From Syntrophorhabdaceae bacterium (lineage in GTDB: Bacteria > Desulfobacterota > Syntrophorhabdia > Syntrophorhabdales > Syntrophorhabdaceae): a stretch of DNA of 64,000 nt. The position numbers and the translations under genes were made by a program. Positions within the stretch are counted from its first letter, which is position 1, and every line of letters starts with the position of its first letter. The stretch is from positions 1 through 64,000 of the forward strand of contig DATKMQ010000093.1 of NCBI GenBank assembly GCA_035541755.1, in the 5' to 3' direction. The notes under the pieces were generated by a model. The model made no database searches and had not been told where the DNA came from. It saw nothing but the letters and a program-made list of their open reading frames with translations. This document shows, one piece after another, positions 46,039 through 54,932 of this stretch.

Positions 46039-46068
46039 ACTGTACTTCAGCTATTTTTGCTCTGTCAA
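46039..46068 (-). promoter_or_regulatory. Promoter of the GntR gene with overlapping dyad
   Basis: TTGACA (46063-46068), 18 bases and TACAGT (46039-46044) on the minus strand. A GTATAC dyad at 46035-46040 overlaps the -10 box and may be an autoregulatory GntR site. Confidence 0.5.
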
Positions 46069-46129
46069 CAAAATTTGTAAAAAACTCTCTGTCTCTGAAA
46101 TCTTAAGATCTTCCTCGCATTTCCCAGGT

Positions 46130-46158
46130 TTGACAGAGGGGAACGCGTGTGATAGCAT
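46130..46158 (+). promoter_or_regulatory. Promoter of the MaoC gene
   Basis: TTGACA (46130-46135), 17 bases and TAGCAT (46153-46158). The predicted start near 46165 rules out the GTG at 46149 and supports the ATG at 46185. Confidence 0.55.
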
Positions 46159-46184
46159 TGGGCATCAACGCCAAAGAGGTGGCG

Positions 46185-46649
46185 ATGCGAATGAGAGGAC
46201 GTGGCAAGACCTTCGATGATCTCAATGTTGGCGATGAGGTCATCACCATGGGTAGAACAGTCACAGAGGCCGACGTGGTCAATTTCGCCGGCATCTCCGG
46301 AGATTATCATCCCGAGCACACACATGAGGAATACGCGAGCAAGAGTCCGCTCGGCGGCCGGGTGGCCCACGGCATTCTCATCTCGGCGATGGCTTCCGGC
46401 ATGGTCAATCAGACTGGCATAACGGAAGGGACGACCATCGCACTCCTCGAGATGAGAGAACGGTTTCTCAAGGCTGTCAGGTTCGGCGACACGATTCGGG
46501 CGGTATTCAGGATCGTAAACAAGAAGGAAACTAAAAAGCCGGACAGGGGGATTATCACGGCCAGTTTACAGGTGCTCAATCAAAGGGATGAGGCCGTTCT
46601 CGAGGCCGAGGTCGTAATCATGCTTTATAGAAGGGGTTATCCCCAATAG
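46185..46649 (+). CDS. MaoC-like (R)-enoyl hydratase family protein
   Basis: The hot-dog hydratase motif is clear: VNFAGISGDYHPEHTHEEYA with Asp and His, followed by GGRVAHGILISAMASG. Members hydrate enoyl-CoA or act on thioesters. The 154-aa length fits a single domain. AAAGAGGTGG precedes the ATG at 46185, and a second ATG six bases later is possible. It is read divergently from the GntR regulator. Its placement suggests a CoA-thioester step in the local pathway. Confidence 0.88.
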   Translation: MRMRGRGKTFDDLNVGDEVITMGRTVTEADVVNFAGISGDYHPEHTHEEYASKSPLGGRVAHGILISAMASGMVNQTGITEGTTIALLEMRERFLKAVRFGDTIRAVFRIVNKKETKKPDRGIITASLQVLNQRDEAVLEAEVVIMLYRRGYPQ

Positions 46650-46759
46650 GCGCGGCTCTCCCCACGGAAATCAACAACGAGAACGAAATAGTAAGAAACA
46701 AAAAGGGAAGGTCCCCGGAATCGAGAAACCCTCCCTCACAATACAATACCGGTCTAAAT

Positions 46760-47209
46760 TTACGCCATTGCTTTGAGTTTTTCCTGCAGGTTCTTCGTGG
46801 TCTCGGCCTCGATCTGTTTCGTCTTCTGTTTCATAATCCTGTCGCCGAACATGGCAAGTTTGCCTACGATGCTCACATCGACGGTATAGACGATCTCAAC
46901 CTCGTCGCCGACCTGATTGAGCCTCACGTCCATCTTCATATTGAAACGACCGAGTTTCGTCATGTCTTCGCCGTCGCCTTCGTACTTCATAAACTTCGGT
47001 TTTTCCGTTTCCACAAGGTGCATGGTGTACTTCATCTTCACGCCGAAGACGCCTACCTTCTGTTTCATCACTCCGGTATAGGTCTTGTCATCAATGATCG
47101 TGGGCGGCTCAGCGCCTGGCAGACAACCCATGATGCTCTCCGGTTTCATGACGAAATCGTACAGCTTGTCAATAGGGGCTTTTACCTTTACACTACCTTC
47201 AAGAATCAT
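46760..47209 (-). CDS. CoxG-like SRPBCC protein
   Basis: The 149-aa protein has the CoxG fold signature EGSVKVKAPIDKLYDFV, the GCLPGAE motif and KVGVFGVKMKYTMHL. CoxG-type proteins accompany molybdenum hydroxylases and are thought to help recruit or mature them at the membrane. It is the last gene of the Mo-hydroxylase operon. Function here is inferred from context. Confidence 0.85.
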   Translation of the reverse strand: MILEGSVKVKAPIDKLYDFVMKPESIMGCLPGAEPPTIIDDKTYTGVMKQKVGVFGVKMKYTMHLVETEKPKFMKYEGDGEDMTKLGRFNMKMDVRLNQVGDEVEIVYTVDVSIVGKLAMFGDRIMKQKTKQIEAETTKNLQEKLKAMA

Positions 47210-47259
47210 AGAAACCTCCTAGAATAGCCCTCACTTTATAGATCGGGCTTCATGCGGAT

Positions 47260-47284
47260 ACCTCCGGTCTTGCCGACCGGAGGT
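47260..47284 (-). other. Intercistronic stem-loop before the CoxG-like gene
   Basis: A perfect 10-bp stem ACCTCCGGTC / GACCGGAGGT with loop TTGCC lies between the 71-aa gene and the CoxG-like gene. No U-run follows on the minus strand. It may be a processing or attenuation point rather than a full terminator. Confidence 0.55.
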
Positions 47285-47309
47285 CTTCCGTATTCTTCTT
47301 CAAAGATGA

Positions 47310-47525
47310 TTACAGTTTACTCTGCGCCTTCTCTACGAGTTTGGCAACAGTTTCGTAGCTCGCATTTCCGGGGCTCGTGGCCTGCTGAACCAATAGGTCT
47401 GCGTATGATTCGCCCTCTGACTCCACCCACGCTCTATGAGGTTTATCGCCAGTCCCGAATATATGCCGCGCTACCTGCAGACTGAAATTCCACTGTTTTT
47501 TACACACAGGACATTTAAAGGCCAT
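47310..47525 (-). CDS. Small zinc-finger-like protein in the Mo-hydroxylase operon (71 aa)
   Basis: The product starts MAFKCPVCKKQWNFSLQVAR and has Cys5, Cys8 and His20 as possible metal ligands, then a helical C-terminus (ETVAKLVEKAQSKL). AGGAGAG precedes the ATG. It is placed between the Mo-subunit gene and the CoxG-like gene with short gaps. I know no name for it. A structural subunit or insertion helper for the Mo enzyme is a guess from context. Confidence 0.7.
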   Translation of the reverse strand: MAFKCPVCKKQWNFSLQVARHIFGTGDKPHRAWVESEGESYADLLVQQATSPGNASYETVAKLVEKAQSKL

Positions 47526-47539
47526 TGTACTCTCCTCCC

Positions 47540-49912
47540 TTATTTTCCTTTTTTAGCACCTTTTGCTGCTTTGTCTTTCTCTTCCTTTTCCTTTAAGGCC
47601 TGGACTATCATATGCGGCCTGACCGGGCATTCTTTCATCTGAATGCCGAGGGCATGGAATATGGCGTTGCCGATTGCCGCAGCCGTCGGGTTCGTGAGGC
47701 CTTCACCCGCTTCTTTTGCTCCGTACGGTCCCTCGGGCTCGTACGTATCAATCTCAGCGATGGGCGTCTCAGGCATCTCGGTTGCCCTGATCATCTTATA
47801 GTCAACCAGGTTCGGGTTCATAAGTTTGCCGTCTTCATAAGGCATATACTCGAGGTATCCATATCCTGCTGCCATGGAGAATGCACCTTCGAGCTGACCG
47901 ATAAGACCGAGGTGGTTAATCGGCGTACCGCAGTCGTGAGCGGTAAGGCTGTCAATGAGATCTATATGGCCTGTCTCTTTGTCGATCTCAACCTCTACCG
48001 CCTGCATCATGTAGCTGTAGGCCGGGGAAATCATACCTTTTCTGTGAGGAGTATAGAAACCTCTGCCGATAATTCTCTGGCCATCTTTGCCGCGGGTCGC
48101 TATTTTACACAGCTCTTCCCATGGCATACCTCTTTCCGGACGCGCCACGATATGTACCCAGCGGTCCTTGATGTCGAGGTCGTAGACGATATTGAGTCCC
48201 ATCTTCGCGTAGGCAAATTCAAGGATCTGCCTCTTTGCGTCTTCGCAGGCCCTCTTAGTGGCATTACCGGTCATCAGGGTCTGGCGGGAGCCCCAGGCGC
48301 CCAGGTCTGCAGGGCAGTGATCCGTATCGCCGGAGTGTACCGTGATATCCTCGACTTTTACTCCGAGGGTCTCAGCCGCAATGATTGCCATGGTCGTGTT
48401 GGAACCCTGTCCGATTTCAGTAGCTCCTATGTGGAGAATGACGGTTCCGTCCTGATTGATGGTGACGACCGCCGAAGAGAATGAGTAGGGGGTATCGAAC
48501 CAGTTAAAGATACCGCCGGACATAAAGCCCGCCGCCGAGTATCCGATGGCCCTGTTTGCAGGCAGTTTGCCCTTGGCTTTGATCCATTCTTTGGTCTTGG
48601 TAAGCGCTTCATCAAGACCGCAACTTGCGATGTAGGCTTGGCCGGGAACTTCGTAGCCCGCATAGTGGCCATTCTTGCGTCTCATCTCGATAGGATCAAG
48701 ACCCAGGTCGGTGGCCATCCATTCGAGCTGCTGCTCGGAGCACCACATCGCCTGAGGAGCGCCAAAACCTCGCATGGAGGTAGATGGCAGGGTGTTGGTG
48801 TAGACGCGGTAACCGTCATATCGGTATGCCGGCCATACGTAAGGGAAAGAGTGGAAGAAGCCGGTCAGATAAAGAGCTGTTGCTCCCATGCCGGTATACG
48901 CGCCGCCGTTACTCACGACCCTCGCTTCACGGGCACAGAAGGTGCCGTCTTTCTTTATACCTGTTCTGACCCAATAGTGCATGGGGGTACGGCGTTTCGT
49001 GGCAATAAAGTCTTCTTCTCTTGTATAGACTATTTTCACAGGCCTGAACAGCTTCATCGTAAGGATCGCGGTACAGAAAATCGCACCATCAAGCTCGAAC
49101 TTTCCGCCGAAGCCGCCGCCCACGTATTTGGCGATGACGCGGATATCGCCCTCTCTGATACCGAGGACGCCTGCCATGAGTGCCTGCATATAATAAGCCG
49201 ACTGGTTTGAATGATAAATGGTAAGTTTGCCTTCAGGGGTGTAGCTCGATACGGCCGCGCGGGTTTCCATGCACATGTGGGCCTGGCCACCACAGAAGAA
49301 GTTATCCTCTCTAATGTAGTCCGCTTCCTCAAAACCGCTTTCGACATCGCCCCATTCGATATGACGCGTCACGTTGATATTTCTTTCCACGCCCTCATGG
49401 ATCGTGGGAGCATCTTTTTTCATCGCTTCCATGGGCTCAAAAACGCCGGGGAGCACCTCGTAGTCAACCTCGATAAGATCGAGTGCCGCCTCCGCGATCT
49501 CCTCTGTAGCGGCCGCAACTGCGGCAACAGGCTCGCCGATATAGCGTACCTTTTCCACCGGCAGTATCTGCTCATCGCAGAGTTCCTGATAACGCCGCCA
49601 GATACCCTGTTTGATACCGAGCGTGTCTTTGCCCGTTACAACAGCCTTGACGCCGTGGAGCGCTAAAGCTTTGCTTGCATCTATGTTCTTTATTCTTGCA
49701 TGGGCATGCGGGCTGCGCAGGATTTTACCGTAGAGCATACCGGGTAGCTTCGTGTCAAAGCTGTAGGTCGCCCGGCCTGTAACCTTCGCAACGCCGTCTA
49801 TATTGTGAACGTGTGTATTGAGGACAGTCAGCTTTTCTTTGGCGAGACCAAAGGTGGTCATCTCCTGTCCTTTTTTGGCTGTGGCCTCTTGTGCTTTCTT
49901 TGTCGTTGTCAT
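47540..49912 (-). CDS. Molybdenum hydroxylase large subunit (xanthine dehydrogenase family)
   Basis: The 790-aa protein has the family motifs [40 protein letters not shown] (Q/F-loop), [12 protein letters not shown] (about 378), [12 protein letters not shown] (cofactor contact) and [13 protein letters not shown] with the catalytic Glu (about 735). It binds the molybdopterin cytosine dinucleotide cofactor and hydroxylates or reduces its substrate. The substrate is unknown, as the active-site loop is not that of CO dehydrogenase (no AYRCSFR). It overlaps the small subunit gene by four bases. Confidence 0.93.
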   Translation of the reverse strand: MTTTKKAQEATAKKGQEMTTFGLAKEKLTVLNTHVHNIDGVAKVTGRATYSFDTKLPGMLYGKILRSPHAHARIKNIDASKALALHGVKAVVTGKDTLGIKQGIWRRYQELCDEQILPVEKVRYIGEPVAAVAAATEEIAEAALDLIEVDYEVLPGVFEPMEAMKKDAPTIHEGVERNINVTRHIEWGDVESGFEEADYIREDNFFCGGQAHMCMETRAAVSSYTPEGKLTIYHSNQSAYYMQALMAGVLGIREGDIRVIAKYVGGGFGGKFELDGAIFCTAILTMKLFRPVKIVYTREEDFIATKRRTPMHYWVRTGIKKDGTFCAREARVVSNGGAYTGMGATALYLTGFFHSFPYVWPAYRYDGYRVYTNTLPSTSMRGFGAPQAMWCSEQQLEWMATDLGLDPIEMRRKNGHYAGYEVPGQAYIASCGLDEALTKTKEWIKAKGKLPANRAIGYSAAGFMSGGIFNWFDTPYSFSSAVVTINQDGTVILHIGATEIGQGSNTTMAIIAAETLGVKVEDITVHSGDTDHCPADLGAWGSRQTLMTGNATKRACEDAKRQILEFAYAKMGLNIVYDLDIKDRWVHIVARPERGMPWEELCKIATRGKDGQRIIGRGFYTPHRKGMISPAYSYMMQAVEVEIDKETGHIDLIDSLTAHDCGTPINHLGLIGQLEGAFSMAAGYGYLEYMPYEDGKLMNPNLVDYKMIRATEMPETPIAEIDTYEPEGPYGAKEAGEGLTNPTAAAIGNAIFHALGIQMKECPVRPHMIVQALKEKEEKDKAAKGAKKGK

Positions 49913-50394
49913 ACTGACCCCTCCTTATATTCACCTCTTGCCACTGCTTCGACAGCCCGTACGATACTGTTGTATCCTGTGCAACGGCATATATTTCCTT
50001 CGATACTCTCTTTTATCTGATCCTTTGTCGGCTTTTTGTTTTCCTTGAGAAGTCCTGATGTCGCCATCAGCATACCCGATGTGCAGAAGCCGCACTGATA
50101 AGAACCGTTATCCAGAAATGCCTTTTGGATCGGGGCAAGCTTACCGTTTACTTCGAGCCCTTCGGAGGTGGTGATCTTCATTCCATCGCACTGTACGGCA
50201 AGGACGGAACATGATTTGACCGCCATATCGTTTACAAGCACCGTGCAGGCGCCGCAAGAAACCGTTTCACAACCCCTCTTTGTTCCAGTGAGGCCAACAT
50301 GGTCCCTTATTGCCTCAACGAGAAGGGTTTTGGGGTTTACATATATTTCATACGCTTGTTCGTTAACTATCAATGTTATAAGTCTCTTTTCCAT
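49909..50394 (-). CDS. Molybdenum hydroxylase [2Fe-2S] small subunit
   Basis: Two iron-sulfur sites: [19 protein letters not shown] with a following SC, and the C-terminal [15 protein letters not shown] with GNICRCTGY. This is the normal arrangement of the small subunit in three-subunit hydroxylases. It carries electrons between the Mo site and FAD. Length (161 aa) is normal. Confidence 0.95.
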   Translation of the reverse strand: MEKRLITLIVNEQAYEIYVNPKTLLVEAIRDHVGLTGTKRGCETVSCGACTVLVNDMAVKSCSVLAVQCDGMKITTSEGLEVNGKLAPIQKAFLDNGSYQCGFCTSGMLMATSGLLKENKKPTKDQIKESIEGNICRCTGYNSIVRAVEAVARGEYKEGSV

Positions 50395-50414
50395 TTCTCA
50401 AACCTCCTTCACCC

Positions 50415-51284
50415 TTATTTGGAAGCCTGTTCCCAGGCTTTTTTTGCCATGCGCTTCGTGAGAACTTTGACGAGGTGGCGTCTATATTCTTCAGATGCAT
50501 GAATATCGGACACCGGATCCGCATCGGCAGCCGCGGCTTCTCCGGCCTGGGCAAACAGTGCGTCACTCAACTTCTTGCCTACGAGCACCTTCTCCGCGCT
50601 TTTGGCCCTGATCGGTGTGACGCCGGCATTACCGAGGACAACCCTCGCATCTTTGCAGGCGCCGCTCGCATCGGCAACCACGGACACAGCCACGCCAACA
50701 ACTCCCATATCGTTTCGCAGGAGGTTGAATTTCGTATATGCCACACCGCTTTTGGCGGGCATAGGGGGAACCTGGATTTCAACGATCATCTCGTCATGTT
50801 CCATAACCGTTTCGAAAATGTCGGTGTAGAAATCTTCGAGCGGGACAAGCCTTTCACCCTTTGCCGAAGCAATTTTGACCTGTGCATTAAGCGTGGTGAG
50901 GACCGGAGCAGGATCTCCTGCCGCATCACCGTGGGCAAGGTTGCCGCCGATCGTGCCCCAGTTACGGGTCTGTGTGGAAGCGAGTCTGTCTTCCATCTCT
51001 ACAAGAACAGGATAATGCTTTTTGATCACATCCGATTTCTCGATCATCCTGTGCGTCGTGGTGGCGCCCATCTTGAGGCCTTCTTTCGCGTCATACTTGA
51101 TGTAGCTCAACTCATTGAGCCCTTTGATGTCGATCAAGTAGTCCGTGACTAATAGCCCTTGCCGCATCGGAATCAGCAATGACTGACCGCCGCAGACGAT
51201 CTTGCATTCATCTACATGGTCCGCGAGCATGGCCAGGGCTTCTTTGACGGAGCCGGGTTTTAGGTACGTAAAATCGTGTATCAT
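50415..51284 (-). CDS. Molybdenum hydroxylase FAD subunit
   Basis: The 289-aa protein shows CGGQSLLIPMRQGLL (FAD pyrophosphate loop) and NWGTIGGNLAHGDAAGDPAP, both typical. It lacks the four-cysteine loop that binds an extra [4Fe-4S] cluster in 4-hydroxybenzoyl-CoA reductase, since only single scattered cysteines are present. This argues for a xanthine-dehydrogenase-like electron path. It starts 81 bases downstream of the end of the 90-aa cysteine protein. Confidence 0.93.
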   Translation of the reverse strand: MIHDFTYLKPGSVKEALAMLADHVDECKIVCGGQSLLIPMRQGLLVTDYLIDIKGLNELSYIKYDAKEGLKMGATTTHRMIEKSDVIKKHYPVLVEMEDRLASTQTRNWGTIGGNLAHGDAAGDPAPVLTTLNAQVKIASAKGERLVPLEDFYTDIFETVMEHDEMIVEIQVPPMPAKSGVAYTKFNLLRNDMGVVGVAVSVVADASGACKDARVVLGNAGVTPIRAKSAEKVLVGKKLSDALFAQAGEAAAADADPVSDIHASEEYRRHLVKVLTKRMAKKAWEQASK

Positions 51285-51365
51285 GCGTCTCTCCTTTCGT
51301 TAAATTTTCCGAATTCCTTATCTAGTAACTTATAGCATCATACGATACAATTGCCAGGACTCAAA

Positions 51366-51638
51366 CTACCGCACACCGAATTTCTCGAATTCCTCCGTTT
51401 CTATCATATCTTCCACATCGGTAATCACGTTGCGACTGGACAGAACCTCGGAAGGAACATCGACGGTGAAATTTCGAACGCCATAAACCGTTTTTTCTTT
51501 GCCAGCTTTACCGCCCTCGCCTACCAGACATCCGCGATACTCCTTTTTGAAACACAAATAGTAGTGACTTCCCCTGTATACGGCGCAGTCTCTGCAGATC
51601 CGGTTTGAAAAAGGACACGTCATTGCTACTTTTGCCAT
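51366..51638 (-). CDS. Cysteine-rich small protein heading the Mo-hydroxylase operon (90 aa)
   Basis: The N-terminal half has a compact cysteine set, MTCPFSNRICRDCAVYRGSH then YYLCFKKEYRGC, that could hold an Fe-S cluster or zinc. The second half is acidic with no motif. GAGAGGTG precedes the ATG. It is the first gene behind the promoter at 51819-51847. No family name is known to me, and it is a candidate electron carrier or maturation factor for the hydroxylase. Confidence 0.7.
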   Translation of the reverse strand: MAKVAMTCPFSNRICRDCAVYRGSHYYLCFKKEYRGCLVGEGGKAGKEKTVYGVRNFTVDVPSEVLSSRNVITDVEDMIETEEFEKFGVR

Positions 51639-51818
51639 GTACCATCACCTCTCATAACGCATTTTTCACGACAAAAATCAAGGACATTTTCCATGCTGCC
51701 TCATCTCTTTGCCGTGGGAGTTATTTGCCAGAGCTACCTTTTTCCGCTGTCCTGAAACACCTCTGAAGTTTCAATGGCTTATGTTCATTATTACGAATCA
51801 TGCAACCCTTGCTTCCTT

Positions 51819-51847
51819 TTTATACTATAGTTTATATTCCTTATCAA
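51819..51847 (-). promoter_or_regulatory. Promoter of the Mo-hydroxylase operon
   Basis: TTGATA (51842-51847), 17 bases and TATAAA (51819-51824) on the minus strand, in AT-rich DNA. It would leave a leader of about 175 bases before the first ATG, enough for further regulation. Confidence 0.5.
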
Positions 51848-51923
51848 GTTTTTTTTGAAGCATACCGCCTTTTATTGTTCAGTATAGAGAACATTATATT
51901 CTCCGGTTGGACTCTGGATCATG

Positions 51924-51959
51924 ACGCATGTGCCGGGAATTTTTTCCCGGCACATGCGT
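51924..51959 (-). terminator. Perfect 16-bp hairpin after the FAD/CCG unit
   Basis: The arms at 51924-51939 and 51944-51959 pair without mismatch around a TTTT loop. It begins 18 bases past the stop of the FAD oxidoreductase gene. There is no U-run on the minus strand, so it may end transcription with Rho or protect the 3' end. Confidence 0.6.
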
Positions 51960-51977
51960 GAACTCGTGCAGATTATC

Positions 51978-53591
51978 TTACTTCCACTCAGGCATAGGGA
52001 GTTTCTTGGGGGCCTTCCAATCCTTCATGGATTTCATCCAGGGTGCTCGATCCACGAACTCGTCATGGGCAAGCGGAACCGGCGGATGGCAAACCCACAG
52101 CGGGTCAAATTCATCTTTCACCTTGAGAAGCCATTCGTGGTAGTTCGGTCCGTATTTGGGGCCCGTGAGGTAGAGGGGTTGATGCGGGCCAAGAAGCGAT
52201 GTATAGAACCGCTCTTTGATGTTCATCTTGGAGGTTTCAACATAGAACTGGTCTACGCCCGTTGTATCCTCATCCTGATCCCAGTACACGAGGAATTCCG
52301 AATATCCCTGATGGCCGAGCTCAAAGCTCTGGAACCAGCCCGGATCACCGTAATCGGGCATGAGAGGAGGCGTATAATTTCTTTTGGTCTTGGCATAGGA
52401 TTCGCCATGTACCGTGGCCTGTGAGAGCGATTCGATGATGTAATCAACGGAGACATAAGAACCGCACATGAGCCACATACCCGCGGAGTCAGCATTCTTG
52501 ATCCACGACTCGTCGAGCGGTCTTGTTGCCCTGGGTTTGGCGCCCAATTCTGCCATAATGTCGTTTAACACATTTTCATCGTACTGCATCTGTTCTTCCG
52601 AGGTATAACCGATAAGGAGCACGCGCACGATAAAGAAGTTCTTGATCGTGTTCTCGTCTTCTTTGCCCCAGAGTTCCCAGAACTCTTCTTTGGACTCCGC
52701 CTTATTGATCGCCCTCCAGAAAAGGGGCACCTTTGTGATGGCGCCCGCTACCTCGGCCTTTCCGACCTCAAACATGGCCTTTACCTGGGCCGCTTTACTC
52801 GGCACCTGGTAGTTGATCCATTTGACCCGGTTCGTGGGGAGTTGCAGTCCCGTGTTCGGTGAAATGCCGGTGGGTACGAGCGGCTCGGGCTGGAAGGGAA
52901 GGGTCTTGATTGCCATTTTCGTTACAATTCCGAGGCAGCCACGCAGTCCCGTAAACCCGCGAAGAAGTCCTCTCAGGTCAGGACCGGGACCGTCTCCCCA
53001 GAAGGGATCGCTGCCGTCGGCCAAAGAACCCATCTTCACGAGTTCTCCGTCAGGCAAAACAAGCTCGGTGCCGAGGATACGTCTGTGGGGCAGACCGATT
53101 CTGTGGCTCAACGGTGACCACCCATCGCCGATCAGGTTTGCGATCGCCGATGCCTGCGCCCCGCCGCCGCCGATGACTACGTAGGCGCCTTTGTTGAGTG
53201 CTTCCTGCTGGATCGGGGAATAAATAACGCCGGGGCCGACGACGATGTAGAAGTGTTTTTCGTCGATCTCGAAGTCATTCATCCGCTTCATGTCGATGAG
53301 CAATTCGTTCTCCACATGGCAATGGGAACGGGGTCCGTAAAAGCCGGTTGCATAGGGCACGTACGGAACTTTATACCGGTTGCATATCTTTACGATCTTT
53401 TGCACGTCCTCGGTCGTCCTGGGCAGTATCACTGCGCCCGGGATTTTGGTCATGACCTTCTCATATCCGAGACCGCTTTCATACCCGCCCGGTCCGGACC
53501 TGTATCCTTCGCAGACAGCAGGATCATCGGAGAGATACCTGGCGCCAACGACCGATTCTAATGCGTTGTATGCTGCTTTCTGTATACTCAT
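51978..53591 (-). CDS. FAD-linked oxidoreductase (GlcD/VAO-type), 537 aa
   Basis: The N-terminal half is an FAD-binding domain of the PCMH type: PGAVILPRTTEDVQKIVKIC, GPGVIYSPIQQEAL and FTGLRGCLGIVTKMAIK. The C-terminal half is an oxidase-like substrate domain. The family includes glycolate/lactate oxidases, p-cresol and vanillyl-alcohol enzymes. No covalent-FAD residue can be assigned by eye. It is one of two FAD subunits flanking a CCG-type Fe-S protein, so electrons probably leave through that protein. Substrate unknown. About 150 residues in the middle appear as a divergent region. Confidence 0.85.
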   Translation of the reverse strand: MSIQKAAYNALESVVGARYLSDDPAVCEGYRSGPGGYESGLGYEKVMTKIPGAVILPRTTEDVQKIVKICNRYKVPYVPYATGFYGPRSHCHVENELLIDMKRMNDFEIDEKHFYIVVGPGVIYSPIQQEALNKGAYVVIGGGGAQASAIANLIGDGWSPLSHRIGLPHRRILGTELVLPDGELVKMGSLADGSDPFWGDGPGPDLRGLLRGFTGLRGCLGIVTKMAIKTLPFQPEPLVPTGISPNTGLQLPTNRVKWINYQVPSKAAQVKAMFEVGKAEVAGAITKVPLFWRAINKAESKEEFWELWGKEDENTIKNFFIVRVLLIGYTSEEQMQYDENVLNDIMAELGAKPRATRPLDESWIKNADSAGMWLMCGSYVSVDYIIESLSQATVHGESYAKTKRNYTPPLMPDYGDPGWFQSFELGHQGYSEFLVYWDQDEDTTGVDQFYVETSKMNIKERFYTSLLGPHQPLYLTGPKYGPNYHEWLLKVKDEFDPLWVCHPPVPLAHDEFVDRAPWMKSMKDWKAPKKLPMPEWK

Positions 53592-53602
53592 ATCATGCCT
53601 CC

Positions 53603-54922
53603 TTATTTATCCACTGAAGCAAGGATAAGCTCTGCTATATCCATTACTTTTACATTCTCGGCGTTCTCTTTTGCCGCCTGGCTGAAATTGCTCTTGCACC
53701 AGGGGCATGCGGACACGAGAACCTCAGCGCTCACTTCCTTGACCTCTTCCATTCGGTGCTCGGCAGAAAACTTCGCCAGTTCCGGAAAGGCCTCTTTTGT
53801 TCCTCTTCCGGCGCCGCAGCAGAAAGCGTTCTCTCTGGTCCTCGGCATCTCGACAAACTTGGCGCCCGGGATGGCGTTGAATATATTTCTCGCCTCCAGA
53901 TACAGGCCGGATTTGCCGCGCCTTCTCTTGAGTGTAGGGCTCACGCAGCCCATCCAGCCCCGCTCGCCTTTCCATGGCGTCCAGGGGTCGCAGAGCCTGC
54001 TCACGCCGCATGAATCATGATACGTGAAGCGGAAATCCACGGGTTTTTTCAACTTCAGGCTACCCTGTTTTATCGCCTCATCGGCGAACTCGATGAGATG
54101 GATCACTTTGAAGGGAAGATCATCCGTGGCAATCTCAAGCAGCTTCGGGTAATCGACCTTGAGCATGCGGTAGCACTCTGCGCAGCTCGTAATGACCGTT
54201 TTCGCCCCGGTCTTCTTGATCGCTTCAATGTTGCGTTTGGCAAGCGTTCTTGCTTCATCTATCATGCCCACGGAATAGATCGTGTTACCACAGCACCATT
54301 CGTCCTTCATAAGCTGGAAGCGCGCGCCCGATGCGTTGAGTATCTTGGCCGTGGCACGGGCTATGTCGGGATTCACGTAGGAAGCCGAGCAACCGGGAAA
54401 GTAGAGCAGATCAGCCTTGTCGGTAACCTTGATGTCTTTGGTAAGCCATTTGTGCCTGTTTTCGTGGGCTGATCCGAACTGGTTGTGCTTGGTGGCAATA
54501 TTCTTGGCCACTTTCTTGTGCACGGGCATGGGACCCGCTCCATCCTTTACCGCCTTCACCCTCAGCGCCTCGAGGGTAAGCCCAATTTCCAGGTCAAGGT
54601 TGCGCTTGCATCCCACATCGCAGGCGCCGCAGAGCGGATCGGCGTAGATGATCTCGAGGAGCTTATCGGTCCACTCAAGCTTTTCTTCATTGATGGCGAG
54701 GCCAATTCTCATTTTTCCAAAGGCGCCATACGAATCAAAATCGTTCCAGGTATTGCTCGGGCATCTCGTTGAAAATTTGACGCCGGGCATATAGGTGTGT
54801 TCTACCCAGTAGCACCCCTTGCATTTAATACAGTGGTCCATATCGTAAACAAAATTGTCCAATTTTGTCACGTCCAGGCTTACTTTCTTTTTTGGTGTAT
54901 CATAGCGATCTTTTTTCTGCAT
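53603..54922 (-). CDS. CCG-domain iron-sulfur oxidoreductase (GlcF/HdrD-like)
   Basis: The N-terminus has a ferredoxin-like motif CIKCKGC...STRCPS and CGACDVGCKRN. Two CCG domains follow: FPGCSAS, WCCGNTIY and SCAECYRM, then DSCGVSRLC, FCCGAGRG and ACPWCKSNF. Such proteins join FAD dehydrogenases and pass electrons to quinones or other carriers (GlcF, LutA, HdrD). It lies between two FAD subunits, with 10-11 base gaps, so all three form one unit. Length 439 aa. Confidence 0.9.
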   Translation of the reverse strand: MQKKDRYDTPKKKVSLDVTKLDNFVYDMDHCIKCKGCYWVEHTYMPGVKFSTRCPSNTWNDFDSYGAFGKMRIGLAINEEKLEWTDKLLEIIYADPLCGACDVGCKRNLDLEIGLTLEALRVKAVKDGAGPMPVHKKVAKNIATKHNQFGSAHENRHKWLTKDIKVTDKADLLYFPGCSASYVNPDIARATAKILNASGARFQLMKDEWCCGNTIYSVGMIDEARTLAKRNIEAIKKTGAKTVITSCAECYRMLKVDYPKLLEIATDDLPFKVIHLIEFADEAIKQGSLKLKKPVDFRFTYHDSCGVSRLCDPWTPWKGERGWMGCVSPTLKRRRGKSGLYLEARNIFNAIPGAKFVEMPRTRENAFCCGAGRGTKEAFPELAKFSAEHRMEEVKEVSAEVLVSACPWCKSNFSQAAKENAENVKVMDIAELILASVDK

Positions 54923-54932
54923 CGTATCCTCC

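Larger units (their letters stand above)
51639..51977. other. Intergenic region between two catabolic units
   Basis: No gene. The left part is AT-rich and carries the Mo-hydroxylase promoter. The right part carries a long perfect hairpin at the end of the FAD-oxidoreductase unit. Confidence 0.7.

Noticed and set aside
47612-48484. Plus-strand open frame of 290 codons
   Set aside because: It is the complement of the Mo-hydroxylase large subunit gene and a by-product of its codon use.
47540-51284. 4-hydroxybenzoyl-CoA reductase (hcrABC) as the identity of the Mo enzyme
   Set aside because: The FAD subunit lacks the four-cysteine [4Fe-4S] loop typical of HcrB, so the substrate is left open.
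51978-53591. p-cresol methylhydroxylase flavoprotein
   Set aside because: Only the general FAD domain matches. No cytochrome subunit is nearby and the FAD-linking residue cannot be placed.
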